8,709 nt of DNA from contig SYHM01000151.1 of the NCBI GenBank assembly GCA_005799205.1, positions 1-8,709 of the forward strand, given 5' to 3'. Under the pieces are notes generated by a model. It ran no database searches, was not told where the DNA came from, and saw only the letters and a program-made list of their open reading frames with translations. Position 1 is the stretch's first letter, and every line of letters begins with the position of its first letter. This document shows, in pieces, positions 1 to 6,974 of the stretch. The position numbers and the translations under genes were made by a program. Source of the stretch: Planctomycetia bacterium (GTDB taxonomy: Bacteria > Planctomycetota > Phycisphaerae > Phycisphaerales > SM1A02).

Positions 1-2
1 CG

Positions 3-938
3 ATGGCGCGAGTCCTGCGAACGGGGAGTGAGGCGGCAACCCAGTGGACGCATGCTCTCGACCTGCTCGAGCCATGCACCGGTCATGTGGTCATCTCGGG
101 TCTGGGCAAGTCGGGGCTGATCGGCGCCAAGATTTCGGCGACGCTCGCGAGCCTTGGTCAACCATCGCACGTCATCCATCCTGCTGAGGCTGTTCACGGC
201 GATCTTGGAAGGATGCGCGAAGGGGATGTGGCGCTCTTGCTCTCGTTCAGCGGTGAGACGACCGAAGTCGTTGATCTCGCGCTGCACCTCAAGGCAGATG
301 GAGTCGCTCGCATTGGCATCTCGGCGCGCGCGACCACGACCCTTGCGAGGCTCTGCGACGCACATCTATCGCTTGGCGACATCGTTGAAGCGTGCCCACT
401 GAACCTCGCCCCAACTGCGAGCACGACGGCGATGCTCGCTGCGGGGGACGCACTCGCGCTCGCACTCGCCCGCCGGCGCAATTTTCAGGCAGACGACTTT
501 CATCGGCACCATCCTGGCGGAATGCTCGGCGCGGGACTCCGTCAGATAACGGACGCACTGCGCTTTCGAGTGGGCCACAACCTTGCGGTGCTCAGTGACT
601 CGCTGAGTGTTCGTGAGGCGCTCGGTGCTGCTGCACAGGGGCGACGTACAGGTGCGATCATGTTGGTCGACGCGCAGGGGAGACTGTCGGGCATCTTCAC
701 CGATGGTGACTTGCGGCGGCTGGTGACCGCTGAGGGTGTCACATCACTCGACAAGCCCGTGTCAGGAGTGATGACCGTGCGACCAGTTTCGCTCTCGGTC
801 GACGCGCTCGTGCGCGATGCGGTGCGACTCGTGCAGGAACGTCGGGTCGACGAGATTCCCGTGGTCGATGGCGACGGCAAACCCGTCGGCATTGTGGATG
901 TGCAAGACCTTGTCGCGATGCGCGTGATTGAGGGGTGA
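3..938 (+). CDS. kdsD: KdsD/KpsF/GutQ-family arabinose-5-phosphate isomerase (probably 5'-truncated)
   Basis: Cytoplasmic aldo-keto isomerase converting D-ribulose-5-phosphate to D-arabinose-5-phosphate, the first committed step towards CMP-Kdo and the lipopolysaccharide inner core. Residues ~27-175 form a SIS domain (GLGKSG at 33-38, HPAEAVHGDLG at 59-69, EACPLNLAPTASTTA at 129-143, HHPGG at 169-173). Residues ~185-311 form a tandem CBS pair with the family signature IFTDGDLRR at 231-239. By offset against E. coli KdsD (recalled), the four catalytic residues K59, E111, E152 and H193 correspond to K36, E88, E129 and H170 here, so the enzyme should be active. That offset is 23 residues, so the usual N-terminal helix is short; the ATG at position 3 is probably internal and the true start lies before the window. 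It is followed 4 nt after its stop by a STAS gene. The paralogues KdsD, KpsF and GutQ cannot be told apart by sequence alone. Confidence 0.93.
   Translation: MARVLRTGSEAATQWTHALDLLEPCTGHVVISGLGKSGLIGAKISATLASLGQPSHVIHPAEAVHGDLGRMREGDVALLLSFSGETTEVVDLALHLKADGVARIGISARATTTLARLCDAHLSLGDIVEACPLNLAPTASTTAMLAAGDALALALARRRNFQADDFHRHHPGGMLGAGLRQITDALRFRVGHNLAVLSDSLSVREALGAAAQGRRTGAIMLVDAQGRLSGIFTDGDLRRLVTAEGVTSLDKPVSGVMTVRPVSLSVDALVRDAVRLVQERRVDEIPVVDGDGKPVGIVDVQDLVAMRVIEG
930..935 (+). promoter_or_regulatory. Shine-Dalgarno GAGGGG for the STAS gene
   Basis: GAGGGG lies inside the last codons of the upstream isomerase gene, 7 nt before the ATG at 943. It decides the STAS start at 943 rather than the in-frame TTG at 928. 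Because the site overlaps the end of the upstream gene and the stop-to-start gap is 4 nt, translation of the two genes is probably coupled. Confidence 0.75.
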
Positions 939-942
939 TCGC

Positions 943-1284
943 ATGGAGACATACCTCATCGAAGTCGTCGGCGACCTGATGATCCTGCGAGCGGATGGCG
1001 GCCTGAACACCGGCACCGCCGGCCAACTTTCCGACAAGATGTCGGCGCTCGTGACGGGGGGGGTGCGCAAGATCATCGTCGACTGCTCAAAGCTTGAGAT
1101 TGTCTCGAGTCTCGGGCTGAGCTCGCTCCTGATGTTGCACACACGCATGAAGAAGGTCGGTGGCGAAGTCAAGCTGTGCGGAATCAAGGGATCGATCATG
1201 CAGGTGATTCGAATCAGCAAGCTCGATCGAGTCTTCCAGACCTATCCAGATATCGAGCAGGCTCGTCTCGCCTTTCGCCCCTGA
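943..1284 (+). CDS. STAS-domain protein, anti-sigma-factor-antagonist-like
   Basis: A 113-residue protein made of one STAS domain, the fold of SpoIIAA/RsbV anti-anti-sigma factors. These bind a partner-switching kinase and are controlled by phosphorylation of one serine. The order matches: an N-terminal strand pair (residues 4-17), a helix (~24-38), the strand KIIVDCSKLEIV (43-54), then SSLGLSSLL (55-63), which aligns with the D-S-S/T-G-L-G phosphorylation loop. The aspartate is replaced by S55, while S56 sits where the phosphoacceptor serine does, so regulation by phosphorylation remains possible. No sigma factor, anti-sigma kinase or phosphatase gene is in the window. Genetic coupling to kdsD suggests an envelope-related role (inference). 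An MlaB-like role in a lipid transporter is an alternative, because MlaB is also a lone STAS protein and mla genes lie near kdsD in E. coli. The gene runs into the dacB 3' end with 15 nt between. Confidence 0.87.
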   Translation: METYLIEVVGDLMILRADGGLNTGTAGQLSDKMSALVTGGVRKIIVDCSKLEIVSSLGLSSLLMLHTRMKKVGGEVKLCGIKGSIMQVIRISKLDRVFQTYPDIEQARLAFRP

Positions 1285-1299
1285 GCGCCGCCGACGGGG

Positions 1300-2820
1300 T
1301 TAGCCGCCGAGCGCTGGCTGCGGACGCGCCGCGAGCGCGTCTGCGAGAATCTTTGCAACGCGATCCTGCAACTTCTTTGCCTTCGCCACCGAATCGCGCT
1401 CTGACAGGTTGTTTGCGAGCACACTGAAGGCGTAGCGGGTTCCATCGCGAGCGGTCACGAATCCGCTGAGGCAACTCACCTTGTCGATGTAGCCAGTCTT
1501 GCACTGCACCGTGGCGCGCGATGGATCGATGTCTTTCATTCGCTTGCGCACGGTCCCCGACTTGCCTGCGACGGCAAGACTCTCAACGAAGGTGTCGCCA
1601 ACGCTGCTGTCGTTGGCGAGGCCGACGAGCCACGCGGTCAGTCCATCAGCAGTCACTCGATTGGCTCGCGAGAGCCCTGAACCATCCGACACCTCGAACC
1701 CACTACTGAGGGCGCCGATGCGCTGTGCGAGCACCGCTGAGACGCTCGCGGCACCCGAGGGCCACGAGCCCTGCGATCCAGTGCGCTGCGCCGCGAGTCG
1801 TTTGAGAAGGCTCTCTGCGTACAAGTTCTGACTCTCGACATTGCACCTCGTCACCACGAGCGAGAGCGGTGTCTGGATCGCAGGTCCAACCGGGTTTCCT
1901 CGCGGAGCCGGGTCACTCGCACTTGCGGTGCGCGCGGTCGCGACCTGCACGCCAGCCGTCGTGAGTCGGCTCGCAAGACTCTGCGCAAGAAAGAGTGCAG
2001 GATCGCTCAGCGCTACAGCGATAGGCGCCGCTGTGGGGGCCTTCACGTTGCCGTAGATCGTCAGATCGCCCGAAGTTGCATCGCGCGAGACCCACATCGA
2101 ATTGCGATCATTTTTCCCCGTGCGACTCGTGGCCTTGTTGATGACTTTGACCCACGGGGCAGCGGGGCTGATTGATGTCACGCGAGGTGCGTTTCCAGGC
2201 TGCGGTGCGGCCATGATGTGCAGCGCGTTCCCGTGAAAGTTCACCCCGCATGGAGGTGAGCAATACTCCTCGTCAAGTTGATCCTTCGGCCAGAGCGGAT
2301 GTGGTCCTTCGCGGGCAAAGATGCGGTCGTCGACGACGATCTCACGAACGCTCTTGATGCCGGTTGCGCGCACAGCGTCGACCCACGCCTGCAGCAAGTG
2401 TTCGATGGTCATTCCAGTATGGGCTGTTCCGCTCGAATCGATGAAACTCGACTGAGCGAGCAATTCAGGGTCGCCAAGCGCCGGGTCACCGTCACCTACC
2501 ACAATGAGCCGGTCGCCATCCCGCAGCAACTTGGTTCGAAAGGCGAACTGTGGCGTGAGCGTCACGAGCGCGGCGCCAGTTGTGAGCAACTTCATGTTGC
2601 TCGCAGGAACCATGGGCTCTCCGCCGTGGTACGAGAGGACGGGTGTGCCAGAATCTGTCTCGCGCACACTGACGGCGATCGTCGCCTTCTTCAGGCCGAG
2701 GGCGGCAACCTCTGCGCGGATGGCACCAGCGATGTCTCGTTGCGCCGCGGGCGCGGCCTCGAGCGGGGCGAGTGTGAGAAGCGTCGTCAGAAGCGCCGCT
2801 ACGCCGTCAAAGTTGAACAT
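1300..2820 (-). CDS. dacB: D-alanyl-D-alanine carboxypeptidase/endopeptidase, PBP4 type (peptidase S13)
   Basis: Periplasmic low-molecular-mass class C penicillin-binding protein that removes the terminal D-Ala of peptidoglycan stems and may cleave cross-links. At 506 residues it is slightly longer than E. coli PBP4 (477). All three active-site motifs are present: S-x-x-K as S74-N-M-K77, S-x-N as S330-Q-N332 and K-T-G at 441-443. The family block DGSGLSRANR is at 379-388. The ~250 residues between the first two motifs hold the extra domains typical of this class. A hydrophobic stretch (7-25, ending AAPA) looks like a signal peptide, though it lacks the usual basic start. C187 and C191 (CSPPC) might form a disulfide. 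The ATG at 2820 is the first start after an in-frame stop and has no Shine-Dalgarno before it. It converges on the STAS gene and lies downstream of the tsf terminator, so it is a separate transcription unit. Confidence 0.95.
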   Translation of the reverse strand: MFNFDGVAALLTTLLTLAPLEAAPAAQRDIAGAIRAEVAALGLKKATIAVSVRETDSGTPVLSYHGGEPMVPASNMKLLTTGAALVTLTPQFAFRTKLLRDGDRLIVVGDGDPALGDPELLAQSSFIDSSGTAHTGMTIEHLLQAWVDAVRATGIKSVREIVVDDRIFAREGPHPLWPKDQLDEEYCSPPCGVNFHGNALHIMAAPQPGNAPRVTSISPAAPWVKVINKATSRTGKNDRNSMWVSRDATSGDLTIYGNVKAPTAAPIAVALSDPALFLAQSLASRLTTAGVQVATARTASASDPAPRGNPVGPAIQTPLSLVVTRCNVESQNLYAESLLKRLAAQRTGSQGSWPSGAASVSAVLAQRIGALSSGFEVSDGSGLSRANRVTADGLTAWLVGLANDSSVGDTFVESLAVAGKSGTVRKRMKDIDPSRATVQCKTGYIDKVSCLSGFVTARDGTRYAFSVLANNLSERDSVAKAKKLQDRVAKILADALAARPQPALGG

Positions 2821-2830
2821 AGAGGTTTGA

Positions 2831-2858
2831 AGTATCGGCGAAACGCGTCAGGGCGCAA
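2831..2858 (-). promoter_or_regulatory. possible dacB promoter overlapping the tsf terminator
   Basis: On the minus strand TTGCGC (plus 2853-2858) and GATACT (plus 2831-2836) are 16 nt apart, and the second box ends 10 nt before the dacB ATG. Each matches the sigma-70 consensus only in part. The -35-like box overlaps the T-run of the tsf terminator. It is proposed mainly because dacB has no Shine-Dalgarno and must be transcribed after the terminator. Confidence 0.25.
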
Positions 2859-2886
2859 AAAAAAGACCACGCCAATGCGTGGTCTT
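2857..2886 (-). terminator. intrinsic terminator of the rpsB-tsf operon
   Basis: Read on the minus strand, a perfect 10-bp stem (AAGACCACGC and GCGTGGTCTT) with a 4-nt loop ends in a run of eight T (plus-strand A-run 2857-2864). It begins 34 nt after the tsf stop codon and before dacB. The stem followed directly by a T-run on this strand is the classic Rho-independent form. On the plus strand the hairpin has no T-run after it. Confidence 0.9.
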
Positions 2887-2920
2887 GTCGAGGGTCGCTC
2901 GAAGGATCGCTGCCGAGCGC

Positions 2921-3724
2921 TCAGCCGCCCATGCGCAGGCGAACAAAGCCTTTGATCGAGACTCCCTTGGGGAGCAGCTCGCGAATGCTCTTCTTCTCTT
3001 CCTTCACGTACTTCTGGCCGAGCAGGGTGGTCTCTTCGAAGAACTTGCGCACCTTGCCTTCAGCCATTTTCTCAGCAATCTGCGGTGGCTTTCCCGAGGC
3101 TTCTGCCTCTTTCGTTGCCTCTGCACGCTTGGCGGCGATGACATCGGCTGGCAACCCGTGCTCGTCGACTGCCATTGGGGTTGGGACTGCGGCAGCGATG
3201 TGCTGGCAGATGCCGTTGGCGAGTTCCTCGTCCATGTCGCCCTCATACTGCAAGAGCACCCCGAGCTTCCAGTCGTGGTGGATGTACTTGGCGAACGAGC
3301 CACCATCGAGGCGGGTGCCGCGGGCGAACGAGATGTTTTCGCCTGTCTTAATTCGAACAACATCGAGACGTGCGGTCATCGGAGCGCTCATCACAACCTC
3401 TCCCGCACCAGCGGCAAGCGACATCGTCGCCAGTTCTGTCGCCATCGCGCGAAACTCTTCGTTCTTGGCGGTGAAGTCCGTTTCAGATCGAACCTCGACG
3501 ATCACTGCCTTGGATCCAGAGATCACGGCCGTGATGCACCCTTCGCCTGCGGTGCGATCCGCTCGCGTGTCCATCTTGCCCTTCAACCGCTCTCGCAGCA
3601 ACGCTTCAGCCTTGGCGGGGTCTCCTCCAACCTCAGCGAGGGCGCTGCGACAATCACCAAAGCCAAGACCTGTGCGATTGCGCAGTGCCATGACTACTTT
3701 CGCGTCAATGTGTACGGTGCTCAT
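2921..3724 (-). CDS. tsf: translation elongation factor Ts (EF-Ts)
   Basis: Guanine-nucleotide exchange factor that releases GDP from EF-Tu during protein synthesis in the cytoplasm. The 267-residue product is near the usual length (E. coli 283). The N-terminal UBA-like module (residues ~5-47) carries LRNRTGLGFGDCRSAL, a somewhat divergent form of the usual RTGAGMMDCKKAL. SETDFTAKNEEF at 80-91 is the core signature; D83 and F84 match the Asp-Phe pair that contacts EF-Tu in E. coli (80 and 81). The dimerisation core follows, and the last ~45 residues (from about 222) form the C-terminal helical module. AAGGA, 7 nt before the ATG (plus 3732-3736), supports the start. It lies 35 nt after rpsB, the standard bacterial order, and ends at an intrinsic terminator, so the operon contains just these two genes. 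Confidence 0.97.
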   Translation of the reverse strand: MSTVHIDAKVVMALRNRTGLGFGDCRSALAEVGGDPAKAEALLRERLKGKMDTRADRTAGEGCITAVISGSKAVIVEVRSETDFTAKNEEFRAMATELATMSLAAGAGEVVMSAPMTARLDVVRIKTGENISFARGTRLDGGSFAKYIHHDWKLGVLLQYEGDMDEELANGICQHIAAAVPTPMAVDEHGLPADVIAAKRAEATKEAEASGKPPQIAEKMAEGKVRKFFEETTLLGQKYVKEEKKSIRELLPKGVSIKGFVRLRMGG

Positions 3725-3759
3725 AAGGATTTCCTTGGAGTACGGGTGCGTGCAGGAGT

Positions 3760-4620
<861 letters not shown>

Positions 4621-4627
4621 GAGAAGA

Positions 4628-4632
4628 CCTCT
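4628..4632 (-). promoter_or_regulatory. Shine-Dalgarno AGAGG for rpsB
   Basis: Minus-strand AGAGG lies 7 nt before the ATG at 4620 and fixes the rpsB start. A second, stronger-looking GGAGG a little upstream (plus 4658-4662 side) is locked in a hairpin and is too far from the ATG to serve. Confidence 0.7.
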
Positions 4633-4644
4633 TTCGAAACGAGA

Positions 4645-4758
4645 CCTCCAACGAAGTGGAGGCAGCGACACCCGAGTGATCGGCCGGTGAGCCTTGCGGC
4701 GCCGCGCACTCGATGAGGGCGCTTGTGTGAGAAAACAGTAGAAGTTCCAGGCTCACCG
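4645..4758 (-). promoter_or_regulatory. structured 5' leader of rpsB
   Basis: Three paired elements can be drawn in the minus-strand RNA. A perfect 10-bp helix joins CGGTGAGCCT and AGGCTCACCG (plus 4749-4758 with 4685-4694). A 6-bp hairpin, CCTCCA and TGGAGG with loop CTTCGT, occupies 4645-4662. A 6-bp pairing of 4673-4678 (CGAGTG on plus) with 4707-4712 (CACTCG on plus) crosses the 10-bp helix, so it could be a pseudoknot or an alternative fold. S2 is known to repress its own operon through the rpsB leader in E. coli; that this leader does the same is inference. The 6-bp pairings alone would be unremarkable in GC-rich DNA. Confidence 0.4.
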
Positions 4759-4818
4759 AAGCCCGAGACTCCCACCATCGCGACTCGAGAAATCATCGAG
4801 CCGAAGTGGGGGATCGGG

Positions 4819-4848
4819 AGGGTAGCCGAAACGACCATCGGGGTGCAA
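4819..4848 (-). promoter_or_regulatory. weak candidate promoter for rpsB-tsf
   Basis: On the minus strand TTGCAC (plus 4843-4848) and TACCCT (plus 4819-4824) are 18 nt apart, each matching three of six consensus bases. Use of this promoter would give a leader of about 190 nt containing the paired elements described for rpsB. Other positions in the 4663-4894 interval are possible. Confidence 0.2.
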
Positions 4849-4855
4849 CTGGGGC

Positions 4856-4884
4856 TCAACACCGTTGGTTCGCCCCTCTAGTAT
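4856..4884 (+). promoter_or_regulatory. candidate promoter of the phosphohexomutase gene, near-leaderless
   Basis: TCAACA (4856-4861) and TAGTAT (4879-4884) match the sigma-70 -35 and -10 boxes at four of six bases each, with the ideal 17-nt spacer. Transcription would start within a few bases of the ATG at 4895, which fits the absence of a Shine-Dalgarno there. Confidence 0.45.
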
Positions 4885-4894
4885 CGCCACTCTC

Positions 4895-6295
4895 ATGCTC
4901 GAAAAGGTTTTTAAGGCATACGACATCCGCGCGACTTATCCGACGCCCCTCGATGAGGCGATTGCGTGGCGAGTTGGGTACGCGGCCGCGCGTTGGCTCA
5001 CAGAACGCGCCCACAAAGATGGCAACGATGCTCCTCAAATGCGGCACATTGTCGTGGGTCGTGACATGCGCAAGAGTTCCCCATCACTGAGCGCCGCGCT
5101 GAAGGATGGGATTCGCGACTTCGGCGCCAATGTGATCGATGTCGGCATGGTTGATACTCCAATGACCTACTTCGCGATCAATCATCTGCACTGCGCTGGT
5201 GGAATCGAAGTGACCGCCAGTCATAATCCAGCGCACTACAACGGATTCAAGATCAGTCGTGTGAACGCAAAGCCGGTGGGAACAGGAAGCGGCCTCGAAG
5301 TCATCCACGAGTACGCCCGAGCGTGCGAGCGCGGTGCCGCCGAGTCGCGCGCTGGCCGAGTCGAACAACTTGACCTGTGGGTGCAGTACCGCGACCACTT
5401 GCTGCGATTGCTCGATCCATCGGTGCTCGACGGGTCGCGCGTGCTGCGTGTCGCCGTTGATGCGAGCAATGGCATGGCAGGAACGATGGCCCCTAGAGTG
5501 CTGCGTGGTGTTGCGGGGCTCGACATCGAAGAGATCAACTATGACAATTCGACTGGCGAGTTCGTGCACGAGCCGAATCCGCTTGTTGAAGCGAATCTTG
5601 AGATGGTTCGACGCGCGGTGATCGCAGGCAAGAAAGACTTCGGCGTCTGTTTCGACGGTGACGCTGATCGTTGCGTCGTGCTCGATGAGACTGGTGCGAC
5701 TGTGGGATGCGACCTTCTGCTGGCCGCACTCGCGACCGATGCGCTCAAGAGTGCCCAGGGTGCGGCCGTTGTGTACGACTTACGTTCTTCGCGCAGTGTG
5801 CGAGAGGCAATCGTCGAAGCGGGCGGCGTGCCAGTCGAGAGCCGCGTGGGACATGTCTTCATGAAGGCCAAGCTTGCTGAAATGGGAGCGCCCATTGGCG
5901 GCGAACTCTCTGGCCACTTTTACTTCGCTGACATGTTCAATACCGATAGCGGCGTGCGCGCGTTTCTCGCTGTCGCGAGCCTCATCGCAAGGGCGGGGAA
6001 GCCGCTCTCGCAGATCATCAAGCCATTTCAGCGGTATGCGCAGTCGGGCGAGATCAACTTTGAAAACGAAGACAAACTTGGCGCACTTGCTGCGCTGCGC
6101 AAGGCCTTCCCCGCGGGCAAGTTCACCGAGCTCGATGGACTCAGTCTCGATGCGGGTTCGTGGTGGTGCAATGTGCGCCTGAGTAACACCGAGCCACTCC
6201 TGCGGCTGAATCTCGAAGCGAAGGATGCCGCGCTCGTCCACGCGCAGGTCGAAGCGCTCACGCCGCTGCTGGGCCGCCGCGCCGAAGGGCATTGA
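4895..6295 (+). CDS. phosphomannomutase/phosphoglucomutase (alpha-D-phosphohexomutase family)
   Basis: Cytoplasmic enzyme moving phosphate between C6 and C1 of mannose or glucose, giving the 1-phosphates used for GDP-mannose or UDP-glucose and so for surface polysaccharide. The 466-residue length matches AlgC/ManB types (AlgC 463). All four functional loops are intact: catalytic serine S109 in TASHNPAHYNGFKI (107-120), the Mg2+-binding FDGDADR (253-259; D254, D256, D258), the sugar-specificity loop GELSGH (336-341), and the phosphate-binding RLSNTEPLLR (428-437). The N-terminus VFKAYDIRATYP (5-16) is also typical. ATG 4895 is preferred over the in-frame TTG at 4865, which would add ten residues outside the family pattern. 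It is divergent from rpsB and 40 nt before an unknown gene, possibly co-transcribed. Whether mannose or glucose is preferred, or whether it should be named manB or algC, cannot be read from the motifs. Confidence 0.94.
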   Translation: MLEKVFKAYDIRATYPTPLDEAIAWRVGYAAARWLTERAHKDGNDAPQMRHIVVGRDMRKSSPSLSAALKDGIRDFGANVIDVGMVDTPMTYFAINHLHCAGGIEVTASHNPAHYNGFKISRVNAKPVGTGSGLEVIHEYARACERGAAESRAGRVEQLDLWVQYRDHLLRLLDPSVLDGSRVLRVAVDASNGMAGTMAPRVLRGVAGLDIEEINYDNSTGEFVHEPNPLVEANLEMVRRAVIAGKKDFGVCFDGDADRCVVLDETGATVGCDLLLAALATDALKSAQGAAVVYDLRSSRSVREAIVEAGGVPVESRVGHVFMKAKLAEMGAPIGGELSGHFYFADMFNTDSGVRAFLAVASLIARAGKPLSQIIKPFQRYAQSGEINFENEDKLGALAALRKAFPAGKFTELDGLSLDAGSWWCNVRLSNTEPLLRLNLEAKDAALVHAQVEALTPLLGRRAEGH

Positions 6296-6335
6296 GGGGG
6301 GTGAGGGGAGCATCTGGCTGCTACGCTCTCGCGCC

Positions 6336-6749
6336 ATGCAACAGAGTGAAACAGATACGGCGCGCGTAGTTGTGCAGTCAGTGGCCGATGGTCGAGTCGT
6401 TGTGACAGTTCCACACACGCAGTACGAACTCGAACTAGCGCTTGGACGCGCCGCCGCCGCCGAGTCACTTGTCGGCAAACACATCAACGGACTCATTCAC
6501 GCTCGCGCGCTCAAGATGCACCACGCCGCAGGGGGCGGGGTCTTCATCGAACCAGTGCAGGGTCATCCGCGCAGTGTGCAGGGGCGCATCCTGGCAACGG
6601 ACGTGGTCAACAACAAGGTGCTCGCGCACATCGTCGTGCCAATGTGGGTGCGCGTGCCTCAAGGCCAAGCAGCATCCGAATTCACCACTGGCGAACTCGT
6701 GAACTGCTATCTCGAGAGTGGAACCACGCTCACGCCGTGCTCGATCTGA
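6336..6749 (+). CDS. conserved-looking hypothetical protein, 137 residues, beta-rich
   Basis: I do not recognise the family and assign no function. The product has no signal peptide, membrane segment or metal-binding motif. It reads as two halves of alternating hydrophobic strands: residues ~10-62, with VVVQSVADGRVVVTVP and then GKHINGLIHARALKMH, and residues ~80-134, with VQGRILATDVVNNKVLAHIV and then TTGELVNCYLESGT. Both halves carry a G-x-I-x-A strand, which could mean two small beta-barrels (OB-like), but this is inference. Normal strand-like periodicity and codon use like its neighbours support a real gene. The ATG at 6336 has no Shine-Dalgarno; a TACGCT -10-like box ends 8 nt before it. 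It begins 40 nt after the phosphohexomutase stop, so it may share that transcript. A large stem-loop follows in the gap downstream. Confidence 0.75.
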   Translation: MQQSETDTARVVVQSVADGRVVVTVPHTQYELELALGRAAAAESLVGKHINGLIHARALKMHHAAGGGVFIEPVQGHPRSVQGRILATDVVNNKVLAHIVVPMWVRVPQGQAASEFTTGELVNCYLESGTTLTPCSI

Positions 6750-6796
6750 TCTCGTTGAGGCCTCGCGATCTCCGTTCCAATCCGCGATATGCGCTT

Positions 6797-6895
6797 GGCC
6801 GCGGTCCACATTCGTCCGCGGCGAGTTTGCAAGCCGAGCAAGTCTGCGCAGCGAGGCGCAGCATGTCTGAGCCGCGGGCAATGTGGACCGTGGCC
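6797..6895 (+). repeat. long imperfect inverted repeat / structured element in a convergent gap
   Basis: Arms 6797-6822 and 6871-6895 can form about 25 base pairs with one bulged C (6813). The outer 16 pairs include GGTCCACATT on the left against AATGTGGACC on the right, and the inner seven pairs are CCGCGGC with GCCGCGG. Two non-Watson-Crick positions (6801 with 6891, 6815 with 6878) are G-U in plus-strand RNA but A-C on the minus strand, so the fold favours plus-strand RNA. The 48-nt apex has two small hairpins: TTTGC/GCAAG (6826-6830 with 6838-6842) and CTGCGC/GCGCAG (6844-6849 with 6856-6861). There is no T-run, so it is not a standard terminator. It could be a 3' UTR structure, a small RNA, or a dispersed palindromic element. 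Confidence 0.7.
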
Positions 6896-6916
6896 TCCTC
6901 GCGTGCGTGTGACTTC

Positions 6917-6968
6917 GGCGCTGCGCTGCTTGGCGCTGCGCAGAAGCGCATTGCCTTGGGCGCTGCGC
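6917..6968 (+). repeat. three direct copies of the 10-mer GGCGCTGCGC
   Basis: Exact copies lie at 6917-6926, 6932-6941 and 6959-6968, each preceded by CTT plus one to three bases. The third continues as GCTGCGCC (6962-6969), the exact complement of GGCGCAGC (6855-6862) in the apical hairpin of the preceding stem-loop. The copies fill the rest of the 225-nt convergent gap up to the stop codon of the repeat protein. In the remainder of the gap (6750-6796) I see nothing. Confidence 0.7.
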
Positions 6969-6974
6969 CGAGGT

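Noticed and set aside
1056..1063. Run of eight G within the STAS gene as a phase-variation tract
   Set aside because: The frame is intact across it, it encodes ordinary residues (TGGV), and a single homopolymer of this length in GC-rich DNA is not evidence of switching; it could also be a sequencing-error site.
2278..2955. Open plus-strand frame of 225 codons opposite dacB
   Set aside because: It is antisense to a gene with all three PBP motifs, and its translation is Arg- and Cys-rich without structure.
4801..4885. Possible tRNA in the rpsB-phosphohexomutase gap, suggested by GGTTCGCCCC
   Set aside because: No matching acceptor, D or anticodon stems can be drawn and the T-loop consensus is not met.
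6294..6310. G-rich stretch after the phosphohexomutase stop as a G-quadruplex or Shine-Dalgarno
   Set aside because: Only two long G-runs are present, too few for a four-run quadruplex, and the nearest GAGGGGAG is about 25 nt from the ATG at 6336, too far for ribosome binding.
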